Positions 1 to 8,972 of a stretch of 64,000 nt of DNA are shown in pieces (the first letter of the stretch is position 1; the number at the start of each line of letters is the position of its first letter). Both the position numbers and the translations under genes were made by a program. Source of the stretch: an uncultured Chloroflexus sp. Its GTDB lineage: Bacteria; Chloroflexota; Chloroflexia; Chloroflexales; Chloroflexaceae. Below the pieces are notes generated by a model, which saw nothing but the letters and a program-made list of their open reading frames with translations, made no database searches and was not told the origin of the DNA. Location: the NCBI RefSeq assembly GCF_937129525.1, contig NZ_CAKZNK010000096.1:21700-85699 (forward strand). Reading direction: 5' to 3'.

Positions 1-2
1 AA

Positions 3-2090
3 GCGCAGGTTTGCCGTCGCGCTACAGCGACCCTTGGCGGACGGGTGACGCAGCAGAATCGCGCGGCGCCTGATCTCAGTAACGCGCAAGTCTTGTTGCT
101 CCGTTATGATAGCAGTGGCAAACAGGTAGTGGCAACAGCTCAGGTCGCGTTGACCGATGATGGTTTTCGCTATCGATTTGATGTGCCACCGTTGTCTGCT
201 GGCGCATTGTATCAGGTCTGGTTTGCCAATCAACCGCTTACTGCCGGTCGTGATGATCAGCGGTTGGGAGTGCTGGCCGGGCCGGTGATAACCTCGCTTG
301 CCGCTGGTCAGGAAGTAACCGATCTCGATCTTGAAGTAAGCACGGTAAAATTGCTCGATCCGCCACCGGGTGTGCAGCGGGTCTTGAATGATGAGAATCC
401 GGTGCGATTCTGGATTGAGCCGCGCGGTATCGACGATGAAGAGTATCAGATCTGTCTCTACGATCCGGGATTGATCGATTCGGTAACCGGTATGCCGCCG
501 CAAGTGTGCAGTCCACCACTACTATCCACGGCGCCATTCTTCGATCTCACGCCGGCCAATTTTACTGCAATGCCGCTCCGCTACAACTATCCATACCGCT
601 GGTACGCGGTCGCGCGCGATAATCGTGGCACGGCGGCATATCCGGCATTTGGCTACAGCTTTGCCGAACACACCATCACCTTTACCGTTGCGCCATCTTC
701 CCCGCCTGCGCAATTCTCAAGCGATGAAGGGCTGCTGCCTGGCGCCGCCTCTGCGAACTGGACAGTGCTCATCTACGTTGCGGCTGACAATGCGCTGGGC
801 GATCAGATGCGCCTGAGCGCTGTGGCGCAACCTGTTGTCGAATTAGAGCGCCTGCGCGCGCTGGCGCCATCCTATCCAAACATCTCTCTCGTGACCTGGT
901 TTGATGGCTATGGCGATACCGGCGGCCAGATTTGTGCGTTGCGCGGCAGTGCGGTGGATTGCCGCCGCCAGCTCGAGCCGAATAGTGCCGATCCGGCCAC
1001 GCTGCGCGCGTTTGTTGAATACGGTTTGACAGCATTTCCGGCCAACCGCGTCATGTTAGTATTGGTGGGGCCGGCGCATCCGGCGCTGGGCTTTGGGAGT
1101 GATGAAACAACTGCCAGCGCGCCAGCTATGAGTATTGCTGCGCTGGGCACGGCTTTGACCGAGGCAACGACTGCTGTGGGCAAACGGATCGATCTGGTTT
1201 TGATGCAAGCGCCTTTGACCGCCAATCTCACGATGGCTACGGCGCTGGCTCCCGCTGCCAGCTACCTAGTTGCGCCACCCGGTCAACTCTGGCGCGTTGC
1301 CTGGCTCAATCGCGTTCTCAATCGGTTGACAACGACCGGTAGTAATGATCCACGCGCAGTTGCCATCGATTTACCAGCGCTATACGGATCTGCCGTTCGC
1401 GCTGATGGTGTGTTGCGCGAATATGCGATGGCTGCGTTTGATCTTGCTCGAGTCAATGCAGTGCGTTCCGCGCGCGATACACTGGCTGCCGAGCTGTCTG
1501 AGGTCTGGAACGAGCGTCGCGCAACAATGGAATTGTTGTTCGTTGAAGTGCGCGCGAACAGTGTGATCTACGATACTTCAGGGAATGGTTTAGGCGATGA
1601 GATGCGAGATCTGGCTGGCGACCGATATGACGCGCCAGAAGATGCATTCATCGATCTGGGAGATTTTACTGCGCTCCTGGCGGCGGCGCCTGCGCTACAG
1701 GCAAGCGAGCTAGCCGCTGCGCGCGCAGCAACTGAAGCTCTGGCTGCGGCTATGGGTGGTTCGTCACCCTTCGTGATCGCCGCTCGTCGGCAAGCGGAAG
1801 GAGGGATTGGCATACCTTCGTTGCCGCCCGGCGCCGGTCTGGCCGAATTCTTCCCCCATCGATCGTTGCTGGGTGCGCAGCCGCTACTGGTAGAGCGCCT
1901 GCTTTACCGGGGCCAAACCGATAGCTGGAGCGCGTTTCTGCGGCGCTATCTGGCCGCTGATCGTCTGTTTGGGATTGGCGGCGTTACTGCGGCGCCATCT
2001 GGTGGCACAGGTTTACCGTTGATTGTCGGCAGGCCGATTGCCTATGAGCGGTATTTGCCGATTGTCAGTCGGCAGGTGAATGACGAATGA
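3..2090 (+). CDS. Secreted clostripain (C11)-like protein, catalytically degenerate, 5'-truncated
   Basis: The frame is open from the window edge, so the gene probably begins upstream; a GTG at 45 is the first internal start. The first ~230 residues look like extracellular beta domains. From about residue 235 (WTVLIYVAADNAL) the protein follows peptidase family C11 (clostripain): the NxxxP...FV.y.l..FPANR stretch and the following LVLV strand are recognisable. In active members this strand ends in a catalytic His-Gly and is followed by a DACLM motif with the catalytic Cys. Here these places read VGPAHPALG and LMQAPLTAN, so the Cys is absent and the His is displaced. I infer a non-peptidase binding or structural role. 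The C-terminus ERYLPIVSR resembles the YLP-type tail common on secreted Chloroflexota proteins. Convergent with the ABC operon. Confidence 0.75.
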   Translation, partial: AQVCRRATATLGGRVTQQNRAAPDLSNAQVLLLRYDSSGKQVVATAQVALTDDGFRYRFDVPPLSAGALYQVWFANQPLTAGRDDQRLGVLAGPVITSLAAGQEVTDLDLEVSTVKLLDPPPGVQRVLNDENPVRFWIEPRGIDDEEYQICLYDPGLIDSVTGMPPQVCSPPLLSTAPFFDLTPANFTAMPLRYNYPYRWYAVARDNRGTAAYPAFGYSFAEHTITFTVAPSSPPAQFSSDEGLLPGAASANWTVLIYVAADNALGDQMRLSAVAQPVVELERLRALAPSYPNISLVTWFDGYGDTGGQICALRGSAVDCRRQLEPNSADPATLRAFVEYGLTAFPANRVMLVLVGPAHPALGFGSDETTASAPAMSIAALGTALTEATTAVGKRIDLVLMQAPLTANLTMATALAPAASYLVAPPGQLWRVAWLNRVLNRLTTTGSNDPRAVAIDLPALYGSAVRADGVLREYAMAAFDLARVNAVRSARDTLAAELSEVWNERRATMELLFVEVRANSVIYDTSGNGLGDEMRDLAGDRYDAPEDAFIDLGDFTALLAAAPALQASELAAARAATEALAAAMGGSSPFVIAARRQAEGGIGIPSLPPGAGLAEFFPHRSLLGAQPLLVERLLYRGQTDSWSAFLRRYLAADRLFGIGGVTAAPSGGTGLPLIVGRPIAYERYLPIVSRQVNDE

Positions 2091-2137
2091 AGGGGCAGTT
2101 GCGCGTCGGTTGCGCGGGTAATGAGCAACTGCTCCTT
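2090..2137. terminator. Bidirectional hairpin between convergent genes
   Basis: Arms of 13 nt (2090-2102 and 2125-2137) pair with one mismatch around a 22-nt loop. It fills the gap between two convergent stop codons. No long T-tract is present, so the terminator role is inferred from position. Confidence 0.5.
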
Positions 2138-2146
2138 CATACCGCG

Positions 2147-4024
2147 TTACCCACTCACTTCTACGCCGGCAGCGAATTGTTGCCGGTACAGCTCGTAATA
2201 CGGGCCTCGCTGCGCCAGCAGTTCTTGGTGTGTGCCGCGTTCGACAATCTGTCCGTTTTGTACCATCAACACCAGATCGGCGTTGCGTATCGTGCTCAGC
2301 CGGTGAGCGATGACGAAGCTGGTGCGACCGGTAAGCATCTGATCGAAGGCGCGTTGAATGACGCGCTCGGTGCGGGTATCGACACTGCTGGTCGCCTCAT
2401 CGAGTATCAGGATGCGCGGGTTAGCTAACGCTGCGCGGGCAATTGCAATCAATTGCCGTTGTCCCTGGCTCAGACCGGTGCCGCGTTCACCGAGGATGGT
2501 CTGGTAGCCATCGGGTAACCGCTCAATAAATTCGTTTGCCCCGACAAGCCTGGCTGCCGCAATCACCTCTTCGTCGCTGGCATCGAGGCGCCCATAGCGA
2601 ATATTGTTCATCACTGTATCGGCAAACAAAAAGGTGTCTTGCAACACAATGCCGATTTGGGAGCGCAGGCTGGCCGCCGTTACCTCGCGCACATCAAAAC
2701 CGTCAATCGTAACGCTCCCTGCGCTTACGTCGTAAAAGCGTGGGATAAGGTTGACCAGGGTCGTTTTGCCGGCGCCGGTTGGCCCGACAATGGCAATCGT
2801 CTGTCCGGGTTCAGCCACGAAGCTGATGTCACGCAGCACCGGCTGGCCCGGCTTATATTCGGCCCAGACCCGATCAAAAGCGACCCGGCCTTTAATCGGC
2901 GGCAATGGTCGGGCATCAGGAGCGTCAACCAGATCGGGTCGGACATCAAGCAGGCCAAAGATTCGTTCGCCCCCGGCAATCGCATTTTGCACGTTCGTCC
3001 AGAGCGAGGCGATCTGTTGAATAGGCTGGTTAAACCGTTGCACATATTGGATGAAGGCAAATATTGTGCCGAGCGAGATCATGGCGGTGCCGAAGAGTGG
3101 GGCATTGCGCAACATACTCAGCGCGCCAACCACGACAACAATCGCAATAGCGACAAACCCCAATGCTTCCAGAACCGGATTGAGCGCACTGGTGAAACTG
3201 GCAGCGCGAATGTTGGCGTCGCGATTGGCGGCGTTTGCCCGCTCGAATTGAGCGATACTCTCAGTTTCACGGTTGAAGGCCTGCACCTCGCGCGCGCCGG
3301 CGATACTCTCTTGCAAACCGGCATTGACGTTACCCATCTGCTGGCGACTGGCGCGGAAAGCGCGGCGGGCCTGAGTTGAGAAGTAAACGGTCGCCAGCGC
3401 CATAAACGGAACCACACTCAGGCTGATCAGTGCATAGATCCAGTTGCTTTGCAGCATTGCATTGATCGTCAACCCGATTTGCAAGATGCCGTTTACGACG
3501 CTCAACAGGGCAAAGCTGAGCGCCTGCTGGATTGTGTCAGTATCGCTGGTAATGCGGCTCATCACATTTCCGGCTTCATTGCGGGCAAAATAGCCGAGCG
3601 AAAGGCGATGGATGTGGGAAAAGACATCTTCCCGAATCTGGCGCAGGGCATGTTGACCGACCCAGTTCATGCTAAAGAACGCCAGTCCTTGCAGGAAGGC
3701 GCCACCGATAAACACAACCAGCAGCAAGCCGGTCAGCGTGGCCAGTCCACTCATGCGATCAGCGCCGGTTGCAGCGGGATCGACAACCGTAAACCAGCAA
3801 GCGTCAGCTCGTGGGAAGAGGTAGCAATCCACTGCCTGCCCGATCAGCTCAGGCGCAGTGACTTGCAGTTGCGCGCTGGCCGTAATCAAGATGAGTGTCA
3901 GCGCCACAGCAAACCAGTAAGGGCGAAAATAGGGCCAGAAGCGCGCAATAGTTGCCCACACATGCTTTGGCTTTTGCACTTCAGTATTGAGCATACGGCC
4001 AGGGCCGCCTAATCCTCCCATCAT
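2147..4024 (-). CDS. ABC exporter half-transporter, catalytic-site partner
   Basis: A 625-residue half transporter with an N-terminal six-helix exporter domain (about residues 35-350) and an ABC ATPase domain. Walker A GPTGAGKT lies near residue 411, the signature is LSQGQ rather than LSGGQ, Walker B ends in the catalytic Glu (ILDEATSS) and the switch His is present (IAHRLST). Its start overlaps the stop of the upstream half transporter by ATGA (4021-4024), so the two are co-translated and probably form a heterodimer. The altered signature here, together with the altered Walker B and H-loop in the partner, forms one degenerate nucleotide site, as in TM287/288-type exporters. Substrate unknown; the MarR gene upstream suggests drug or lipid export. 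Confidence 0.9.
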   Translation of the reverse strand: MMGGLGGPGRMLNTEVQKPKHVWATIARFWPYFRPYWFAVALTLILITASAQLQVTAPELIGQAVDCYLFPRADACWFTVVDPAATGADRMSGLATLTGLLLVVFIGGAFLQGLAFFSMNWVGQHALRQIREDVFSHIHRLSLGYFARNEAGNVMSRITSDTDTIQQALSFALLSVVNGILQIGLTINAMLQSNWIYALISLSVVPFMALATVYFSTQARRAFRASRQQMGNVNAGLQESIAGAREVQAFNRETESIAQFERANAANRDANIRAASFTSALNPVLEALGFVAIAIVVVVGALSMLRNAPLFGTAMISLGTIFAFIQYVQRFNQPIQQIASLWTNVQNAIAGGERIFGLLDVRPDLVDAPDARPLPPIKGRVAFDRVWAEYKPGQPVLRDISFVAEPGQTIAIVGPTGAGKTTLVNLIPRFYDVSAGSVTIDGFDVREVTAASLRSQIGIVLQDTFLFADTVMNNIRYGRLDASDEEVIAAARLVGANEFIERLPDGYQTILGERGTGLSQGQRQLIAIARAALANPRILILDEATSSVDTRTERVIQRAFDQMLTGRTSFVIAHRLSTIRNADLVLMVQNGQIVERGTHQELLAQRGPYYELYRQQFAAGVEVSG

Positions 4025-5946
4025 AGCGCGGGTGCTCCTTCGTTAGACTGACCATTGGATGACGGTAGTGGCGCATCTTCAAACAACTGTGAAGCGTAGA
4101 TTTCAGCGTAGATCGGGCTGTTTTCCAGCAGCTCATGGTGCGTGCCACTGGCAACCAGCCGACCTTTATCGAGCACGAGGATCAGATCGGCGTTGCGCAC
4201 AGTGCTGATCCGTTGGGCAATGACAAAGCTCGTGCGTCCGCGCATCAGTCGGTCGAGCGCGCGCTGGATCAAGGCTTCGGTCGCGACATCAACATTGCTG
4301 GTGCTATCGTCAAGAATCAACAGGCGCGGATTCAGCAAGAGCGCGCGAGCGATGGCAATGCGCTGCTTTTGGCCGCCAGAGAGGGTCATGCCGCGCTCGC
4401 CGACGCGAGTGTTGTAACCGTCGGGAAAACTGACGATGAAATCATGCGCCGCTGCCGCTTTCGCTGCGGCAATCACCTCCTCATCACTGGCATCGGGACG
4501 ACCGAAAGCAATGTTTTCACGGATGGTGCCGCTAAACAGATTGGTCTCTTGCAGCACAATCCCGATCTGGCTGCGCAGACTATCAATCGTAACATCGCGC
4601 ACATCATAGCCATCGATCAAGACTGCCCCTTCGCTCACGTCGTAGAATCGTGGAATCAGGTTGATAATCGATGTTTTACCGCTGCCGGTCGCGCCGAGCA
4701 GGGCGACAGTTTGGCCTGGTTCGACCACGAAACTGACATCTTGCAAGACCGGGGCGCTGCTGTTGAAGTAGCGAAACGTGACATTACGAAACTCAACCCG
4801 GCCCTGCACCGGTGGCAAGACAATCGCATTTGGGCGTTCCACAATCTCGCTTTGGGCGTCGAGCACCTCAAAAATACGCGCTGCTGAAGCGCCGGCCTGA
4901 GCCAGCAACGCAATGATGAAACCAAGCTGGCCAAGTGGGAAGAAGACATAAACCAGATAAAGGCTAAACTTCTGGTACTCACCTAAAGCGAGGGTACCGT
5001 TGAGAATCTGCTGACCGCCGAAGTAGAGGATTGCGGCTTGACCGAGCTGGGCAATTAGAAAAATAAGCGGGAAGAGAAAGGCAAAGATTCGATTGACCTT
5101 GATCTGCTGCGCCATTAATGCCGTTGCTGCCTGATCGAACCGTTGCTCTTCGTAAGGCTCGCGGGTAAATGCTTTGACCACCTTGATACCGGCGATATTC
5201 TCTTGCAAAATCGTGTTAAGACGGGCCAGCCGGGCCTGCACTTCGGCGAACAGAGGCTGGCTGATTCGGCCAAAGACAAAAAAGATGGCCAGCGCAATCG
5301 GCAGGAGTGGCACAATAACCAGTGTTAATTGCCAGTTGGTGAAGGCAAGCACGATGAGCGCACCGGTTAACAACAGCAGCGACTGAGCAGCCAGCACCAA
5401 ACCCTGAGCGACAAACGTGCGCACTCGCTCGACATCATCGGTTGCGCGCACCATTAACTGACCAGTCTGGTTGCGGTCGTAAAAGCTGAAAGACATGCGT
5501 TGAATTTTGCTGAAAATCGCATTGCGCAAATCAAACGCCAGTCCATGCGACGTGCGTTCGGCCATAAACGATTGCAAGAACGAGAAGACCCCACGCATGA
5601 CGGCAAAGACCAGGATCAGCAAGGCAGCATTGATCACAATACTTTCGGCATTGGCCGCGTCGCGCTGTAACTGATCAACCGTGAGACCGGCCTGAGCGGC
5701 AGCGGCAGCTTGAAATGCCGCCGGTACCTCGGTGAGGATGCGAGTTGCGATCACGCTGCGGGTCACTGCATCGATCATATTCTGCACGAGTTGTGGCACA
5801 GCCAGTTGGGTCAGGGTAGCAATCACCAGCGCGCCGTAGGCGATGGTTACAGTGCGGCGTTGTTTGCTGAGGTAGCGAATGGCGCGTATCAACGCGCCAG
5901 GAGTCGGTCGATTGACCGGTGATGAGGCGACACGATTGGCTTGCAT
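4021..5946 (-). CDS. ABC exporter half-transporter, degenerate-site partner
   Basis: 641 residues: six-helix exporter domain followed by an ABC ATPase. Walker A GATGSGKT is near residue 416 and the signature LSGGQKQR is canonical. The residue after the Walker B Asp is Asp, not Glu (LILDDSTS), and the H-loop His is Gln (VIAQRIST). Both changes are the hallmark of the non-catalytic subunit in heterodimeric type IV exporters. It lies 63 bp downstream of a marR gene and overlaps the next half transporter by four bases, so MarR and the two halves form one operon. The N-terminal domain has a long extracytoplasmic insertion after the first helix (about residues 65-105). Confidence 0.9.
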   Translation of the reverse strand: MQANRVASSPVNRPTPGALIRAIRYLSKQRRTVTIAYGALVIATLTQLAVPQLVQNMIDAVTRSVIATRILTEVPAAFQAAAAAQAGLTVDQLQRDAANAESIVINAALLILVFAVMRGVFSFLQSFMAERTSHGLAFDLRNAIFSKIQRMSFSFYDRNQTGQLMVRATDDVERVRTFVAQGLVLAAQSLLLLTGALIVLAFTNWQLTLVIVPLLPIALAIFFVFGRISQPLFAEVQARLARLNTILQENIAGIKVVKAFTREPYEEQRFDQAATALMAQQIKVNRIFAFLFPLIFLIAQLGQAAILYFGGQQILNGTLALGEYQKFSLYLVYVFFPLGQLGFIIALLAQAGASAARIFEVLDAQSEIVERPNAIVLPPVQGRVEFRNVTFRYFNSSAPVLQDVSFVVEPGQTVALLGATGSGKTSIINLIPRFYDVSEGAVLIDGYDVRDVTIDSLRSQIGIVLQETNLFSGTIRENIAFGRPDASDEEVIAAAKAAAAHDFIVSFPDGYNTRVGERGMTLSGGQKQRIAIARALLLNPRLLILDDSTSNVDVATEALIQRALDRLMRGRTSFVIAQRISTVRNADLILVLDKGRLVASGTHHELLENSPIYAEIYASQLFEDAPLPSSNGQSNEGAPAL

Positions 5947-6009
5947 GGCAACGTTCCAGTTATCAAGATGCCAGAGTTACGCTTCCAGGGGCGCGGTTTT
6001 CCCGGTTTG

Positions 6010-6441
6010 TCAGGCGCGAATAGCTCGCTCCAAAAGATCGAGAAACATCTGTTGCTCAGCGTGCGGCAAGCCGGCCAGCAACCGTCCGATACGGTTAACC
6101 CGCTCGGTCTCCAGATCGCGATGCAGTTGCCTGCCAGCTTCAGTTAACGAGAGCAACATAATCCGACTGTCAGCCGGATGTGGACGACGGGCAACCAGGC
6201 CATTCTGTACTAATCGACGAGTGAGCGCAGTCAATGATGGTGGCGTGATTCCGAGTGCATCGGCCAGCTCACGCATCGATTGCTCGTGATCGGGCGCCAG
6301 CAGACTGAGCAGGCGCAGGTGCGACATCGACAAACCCCACTCATTGAGTTTCTGCATGAGCGGGCTGCGCGGCTGGTTGGCTCGCATCCAGTCGATCAAG
6401 CGCAAGAGGCGGTGAGCATTGACCAGAGTGACCGCATCCAT
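6010..6441 (-). CDS. MarR family transcriptional regulator
   Basis: A 143-residue winged-helix protein of the usual MarR length. The recognition helix region (MRELADALGITPPSLTAL, around residues 55-72) and the wing with the conserved D-S-R (HPADSRIMLL) are clear, flanked by dimerisation helices. It is first in an operon with the two ABC half transporters. A palindrome overlapping its predicted transcription start suggests autorepression, relieved by a ligand that the exporter removes. The ligand cannot be guessed from the sequence. Confidence 0.88.
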   Translation of the reverse strand: MDAVTLVNAHRLLRLIDWMRANQPRSPLMQKLNEWGLSMSHLRLLSLLAPDHEQSMRELADALGITPPSLTALTRRLVQNGLVARRPHPADSRIMLLSLTEAGRQLHRDLETERVNRIGRLLAGLPHAEQQMFLDLLERAIRA

Positions 6442-6474
6442 AACACATCGTTGCTTTCGTTGCGAGCGTACCGG

Positions 6475-6506
6475 GTTTGTCTCAAAACATTAGTTAGACA
6501 AACTAA
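6475..6506. promoter_or_regulatory. Candidate MarR operator, two overlapping inverted repeats
   Basis: TTAGTT at 6490-6495 and AACTAA at 6501-6506 form a perfect inverted repeat with a 5-nt centre. A second perfect pair, GTTTGTCT at 6475-6482 and AGACAAAC at 6496-6503, overlaps it. Both sit where the marR transcript should begin, the usual place for a MarR repressor site. Binding is inferred. Confidence 0.55.
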
Positions 6507-6510
6507 GAGT

Positions 6511-6540
6511 ATCGTACCGCGATATTATTTGATTTGTCAA
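6511..6540 (-). promoter_or_regulatory. Promoter of the marR-ABC exporter operon
   Basis: On the minus strand TTGACA (6540-6535) is followed after 18 nt by TACGAT (6516-6511), a near-consensus sigma-70 type promoter. Transcription should start near 6504, inside the candidate operator. Confidence 0.6.
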
Positions 6541-6668
6541 ATGAGAATTGAGCAAGAGGCGGGATGGTTGCATCCTGAGAGAGCACGGCGTGACACACGC
6601 AGGTATGTTAGAGCGAGATGGTCAGTCCAGGCGAGTGTGATGGCGCGATACCTTGCCATCAACACTAA

Positions 6669-6694
6669 TAGAGCCGCGTGGTATTGCGGCTCTA
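6669..6694 (-). terminator. Hairpin after the S9 peptidase gene
   Basis: TAGAGCCGC (6669-6677) and GCGGCTCTA (6686-6694) form a perfect 9-bp stem with an 8-nt loop, about 20 bp past the stop of the minus-strand peptidase gene. The downstream side is T-containing but has no long T-run. Confidence 0.5.
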
Positions 6695-6713
6695 CCGATG
6701 CGATCGTTGGTTG

Positions 6714-8750
6714 TCAACCCTTGCAATAGCGGTCAAACCATTCGAGCGTTCGCCGCATATGGTCAGCGCGGTGGCGAGGTTCGCCGCTGCGCGTCAGTTC
6801 ATGCCCTTCGCGAGGGTAGCGCACCAGCTCAACCACTTTTTTCTGGCGACGGAGGATGGCGAAGAGCTGTTCGGCTTCGCTAATCGGTACTCGATAATCA
6901 AGCTCGCTATGCAAGAGCAGTAATGGCGTTTTGATCTTATGGGCGTGGGCCAGCGGTGAATGGTCCCACAATTCCTCGTACAATTCCCATGGAAATCCGC
7001 CGAACTCAATCTCAATCAATTCGTGGGCATCACTGGTACTATGCTGGGTGAGCAGGTTATAGACGCCGCGGGCAGCAACGGCGCAGGCAAAACGATCGTC
7101 GTGCCCGATCAACCATGCCGTCATATAACCGCCATACGAGCCACCGGTGACAGCGATGCAATTGGGATCGATGTAGCCGCGAGCCACGAGCGTATCAATC
7201 CCGGCCAGAATATCGGGGGCATCGGCTTCGCCCCAATTGCCGCGGATAGCGTCGCGCCAGAGTTCGCCGTAACCCTCGCTCCCGCGCGGATTACAAAAGA
7301 AGACTACATAGCCACGAGCTGCCGCTACCTGCCATTCGTGCCACATTGAGCGGAACCCCGGCCCCCACATGATATGTGGCCCGCCGTGAATGTAGACTGC
7401 AAGGGGGTAGCGATTTGTCGGGTCGAAATCAGGCGGATGCAACGTCCAGCCTTGCACTTCACTGCCATCAGGGGCAAGGTAAACCAGCTCTTCAATCGGC
7501 ACAATGATCCGCTGCTTGAGCAACCGCTCATTAATTGCCGTCAGTTGACGCTCTTGACCATCAGCGCTGCGGTAGAAGAGATCGCACGGATTGGTGGCGC
7601 TGCCGGCAACAAAAGCAACGCTACCGTCACGGCCAACATCAAATTCGCTCACAATACGCGGTCCCCCGACCAGAATGGCGCCATTGCGGTAGGTTGGCGT
7701 GCCTGGCAACCCAATCTGGTAGATATGGGCATCTCCACGCCAGCCGGCGCTAAAGAACACCCCTTGCCCATCAGGTTGCCAGTGGAATTGTTCAACATTC
7801 AGATCGGTATGCGCAGTGAGATCGTGAGGCTCGCCGCCGATCGCCGGGATAATTGCAATCCGACGGCCTTCGCCGAGTAGGCGGGTTTCGTTAAGTCGTA
7901 AAAAGGCAATTTGACTACCGTCGGGCGAAGGTTGTGGGTCGAAGTATGAAAAACCGGGATTGGTCAGAGCCTGAGGCAGCGATCCATCGAGTGGAATGCG
8001 CATGACATCATAATAGGCAAAGAGCGAGTCGGCTTCGGGATCACGGGTAGCGGTGCTCAGCAAAGCATCGCCGGCAGGCATCCAGACCGGTGCGCTGTAG
8101 TGCAGATCGCCCGATGTGAGGCGACGCGGCTTTGCCGGTGTCTCATCGTCTGTAATCTCGACCACATACACGTGGCGTCGCCGATCATCGAAGTAGCTGG
8201 TGCCGCTACGGTACGGCAATCTGGTCACGACGCGAGGATCAAAGCGCATCTCTTCTTCGTGCTGGCGTTGCTCACGGGCGCGGCGCGCTTCCCAGGCATC
8301 GGCTGGCGGTGGCGGCAGTTCGCCAGCGTCTTCACGCGCCTGTTCTGCCAGGTTTACCGGTGACAGAAATGCTATCTGCCGCCCATCCGGACTCCAGGCC
8401 GGATCGCTGGCGCCATTCGCCATCGTGGTAAGCTGGCGCGCTTCGCCACCATCAACCGGAATGAGATAAATCTGCCCGCGCTCATCATCGCGACTCGACA
8501 CAAAAGCCAGCCATTTGCCATCAGGACTCCAACGTGGTTGACGGTCATTCTTGCCGCGAGTAAACCGTCGCACCGAACCGCCATCGACCGGTACGAGGGC
8601 AATCTGGCGGCGATAGCCGTTGCTCAGGCGATCCACGGTCACCCACACGACTGCTACTGTTCGTCCATCAGGGCTAAGGCGGGGATCTTCCAGCCAGCCC
8701 AATTCATAAAGATCATCAATCGTGAAGCGATCGGGGGTTGAGTTTGTCAT
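6714..8750 (-). CDS. S9 family prolyl oligopeptidase / acylaminoacyl-peptidase
   Basis: 678 residues with an N-terminal seven-blade type propeller: repeated P-D-G-x-x-I/V-A-F/V-V blades such as SPDGRTVAVV, SPDGKWLAFVS and SPDGRQIAFLS. An alpha/beta hydrolase domain follows from about residue 420. The nucleophile motif GGSYGG is near residue 534, the Asp in ELDYRVP near 617 and the His in REGHEL near 648, so the triad is intact. Family S9C enzymes cleave short peptides in the cytoplasm. There is no signal peptide. It is monocistronic, divergent from the HTH regulator, with a hairpin 20 bp downstream. Specificity (acylaminoacyl versus dipeptidyl) is not decided. Confidence 0.9.
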   Translation of the reverse strand: MTNSTPDRFTIDDLYELGWLEDPRLSPDGRTVAVVWVTVDRLSNGYRRQIALVPVDGGSVRRFTRGKNDRQPRWSPDGKWLAFVSSRDDERGQIYLIPVDGGEARQLTTMANGASDPAWSPDGRQIAFLSPVNLAEQAREDAGELPPPPADAWEARRAREQRQHEEEMRFDPRVVTRLPYRSGTSYFDDRRRHVYVVEITDDETPAKPRRLTSGDLHYSAPVWMPAGDALLSTATRDPEADSLFAYYDVMRIPLDGSLPQALTNPGFSYFDPQPSPDGSQIAFLRLNETRLLGEGRRIAIIPAIGGEPHDLTAHTDLNVEQFHWQPDGQGVFFSAGWRGDAHIYQIGLPGTPTYRNGAILVGGPRIVSEFDVGRDGSVAFVAGSATNPCDLFYRSADGQERQLTAINERLLKQRIIVPIEELVYLAPDGSEVQGWTLHPPDFDPTNRYPLAVYIHGGPHIMWGPGFRSMWHEWQVAAARGYVVFFCNPRGSEGYGELWRDAIRGNWGEADAPDILAGIDTLVARGYIDPNCIAVTGGSYGGYMTAWLIGHDDRFACAVAARGVYNLLTQHSTSDAHELIEIEFGGFPWELYEELWDHSPLAHAHKIKTPLLLLHSELDYRVPISEAEQLFAILRRQKKVVELVRYPREGHELTRSGEPRHRADHMRRTLEWFDRYCKG

Positions 8751-8862
8751 GGGCAGTCCTACGATTATAAAACCGATGTTGATTAGTTGCTATTGTAACA
8801 TACTTCCCGGTCGATGTTGCTTGAGGTTTTTGCAAGATAAAGTAAGAGTGTACCGATAAACC

Positions 8863-8891
8863 TTGACACTTTAGGTATATTCCATTATAAT
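8863..8891 (+). promoter_or_regulatory. Consensus sigma-70 promoter of the HTH gene
   Basis: TTGACA at 8863-8868 and TATAAT at 8886-8891 are separated by exactly 17 nt, a perfect consensus match. Transcription should start near 8898, leaving a leader of about 75 nt before the GTG at 8973. Confidence 0.85.
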
Positions 8892-8972
8892 CCAACATTA
8901 GCAAGGATAATTTTCACTATTTCTTGTGTAATCATTGGATCAGAACTTCTGACAAAGAAAGGATTGTCTCTG

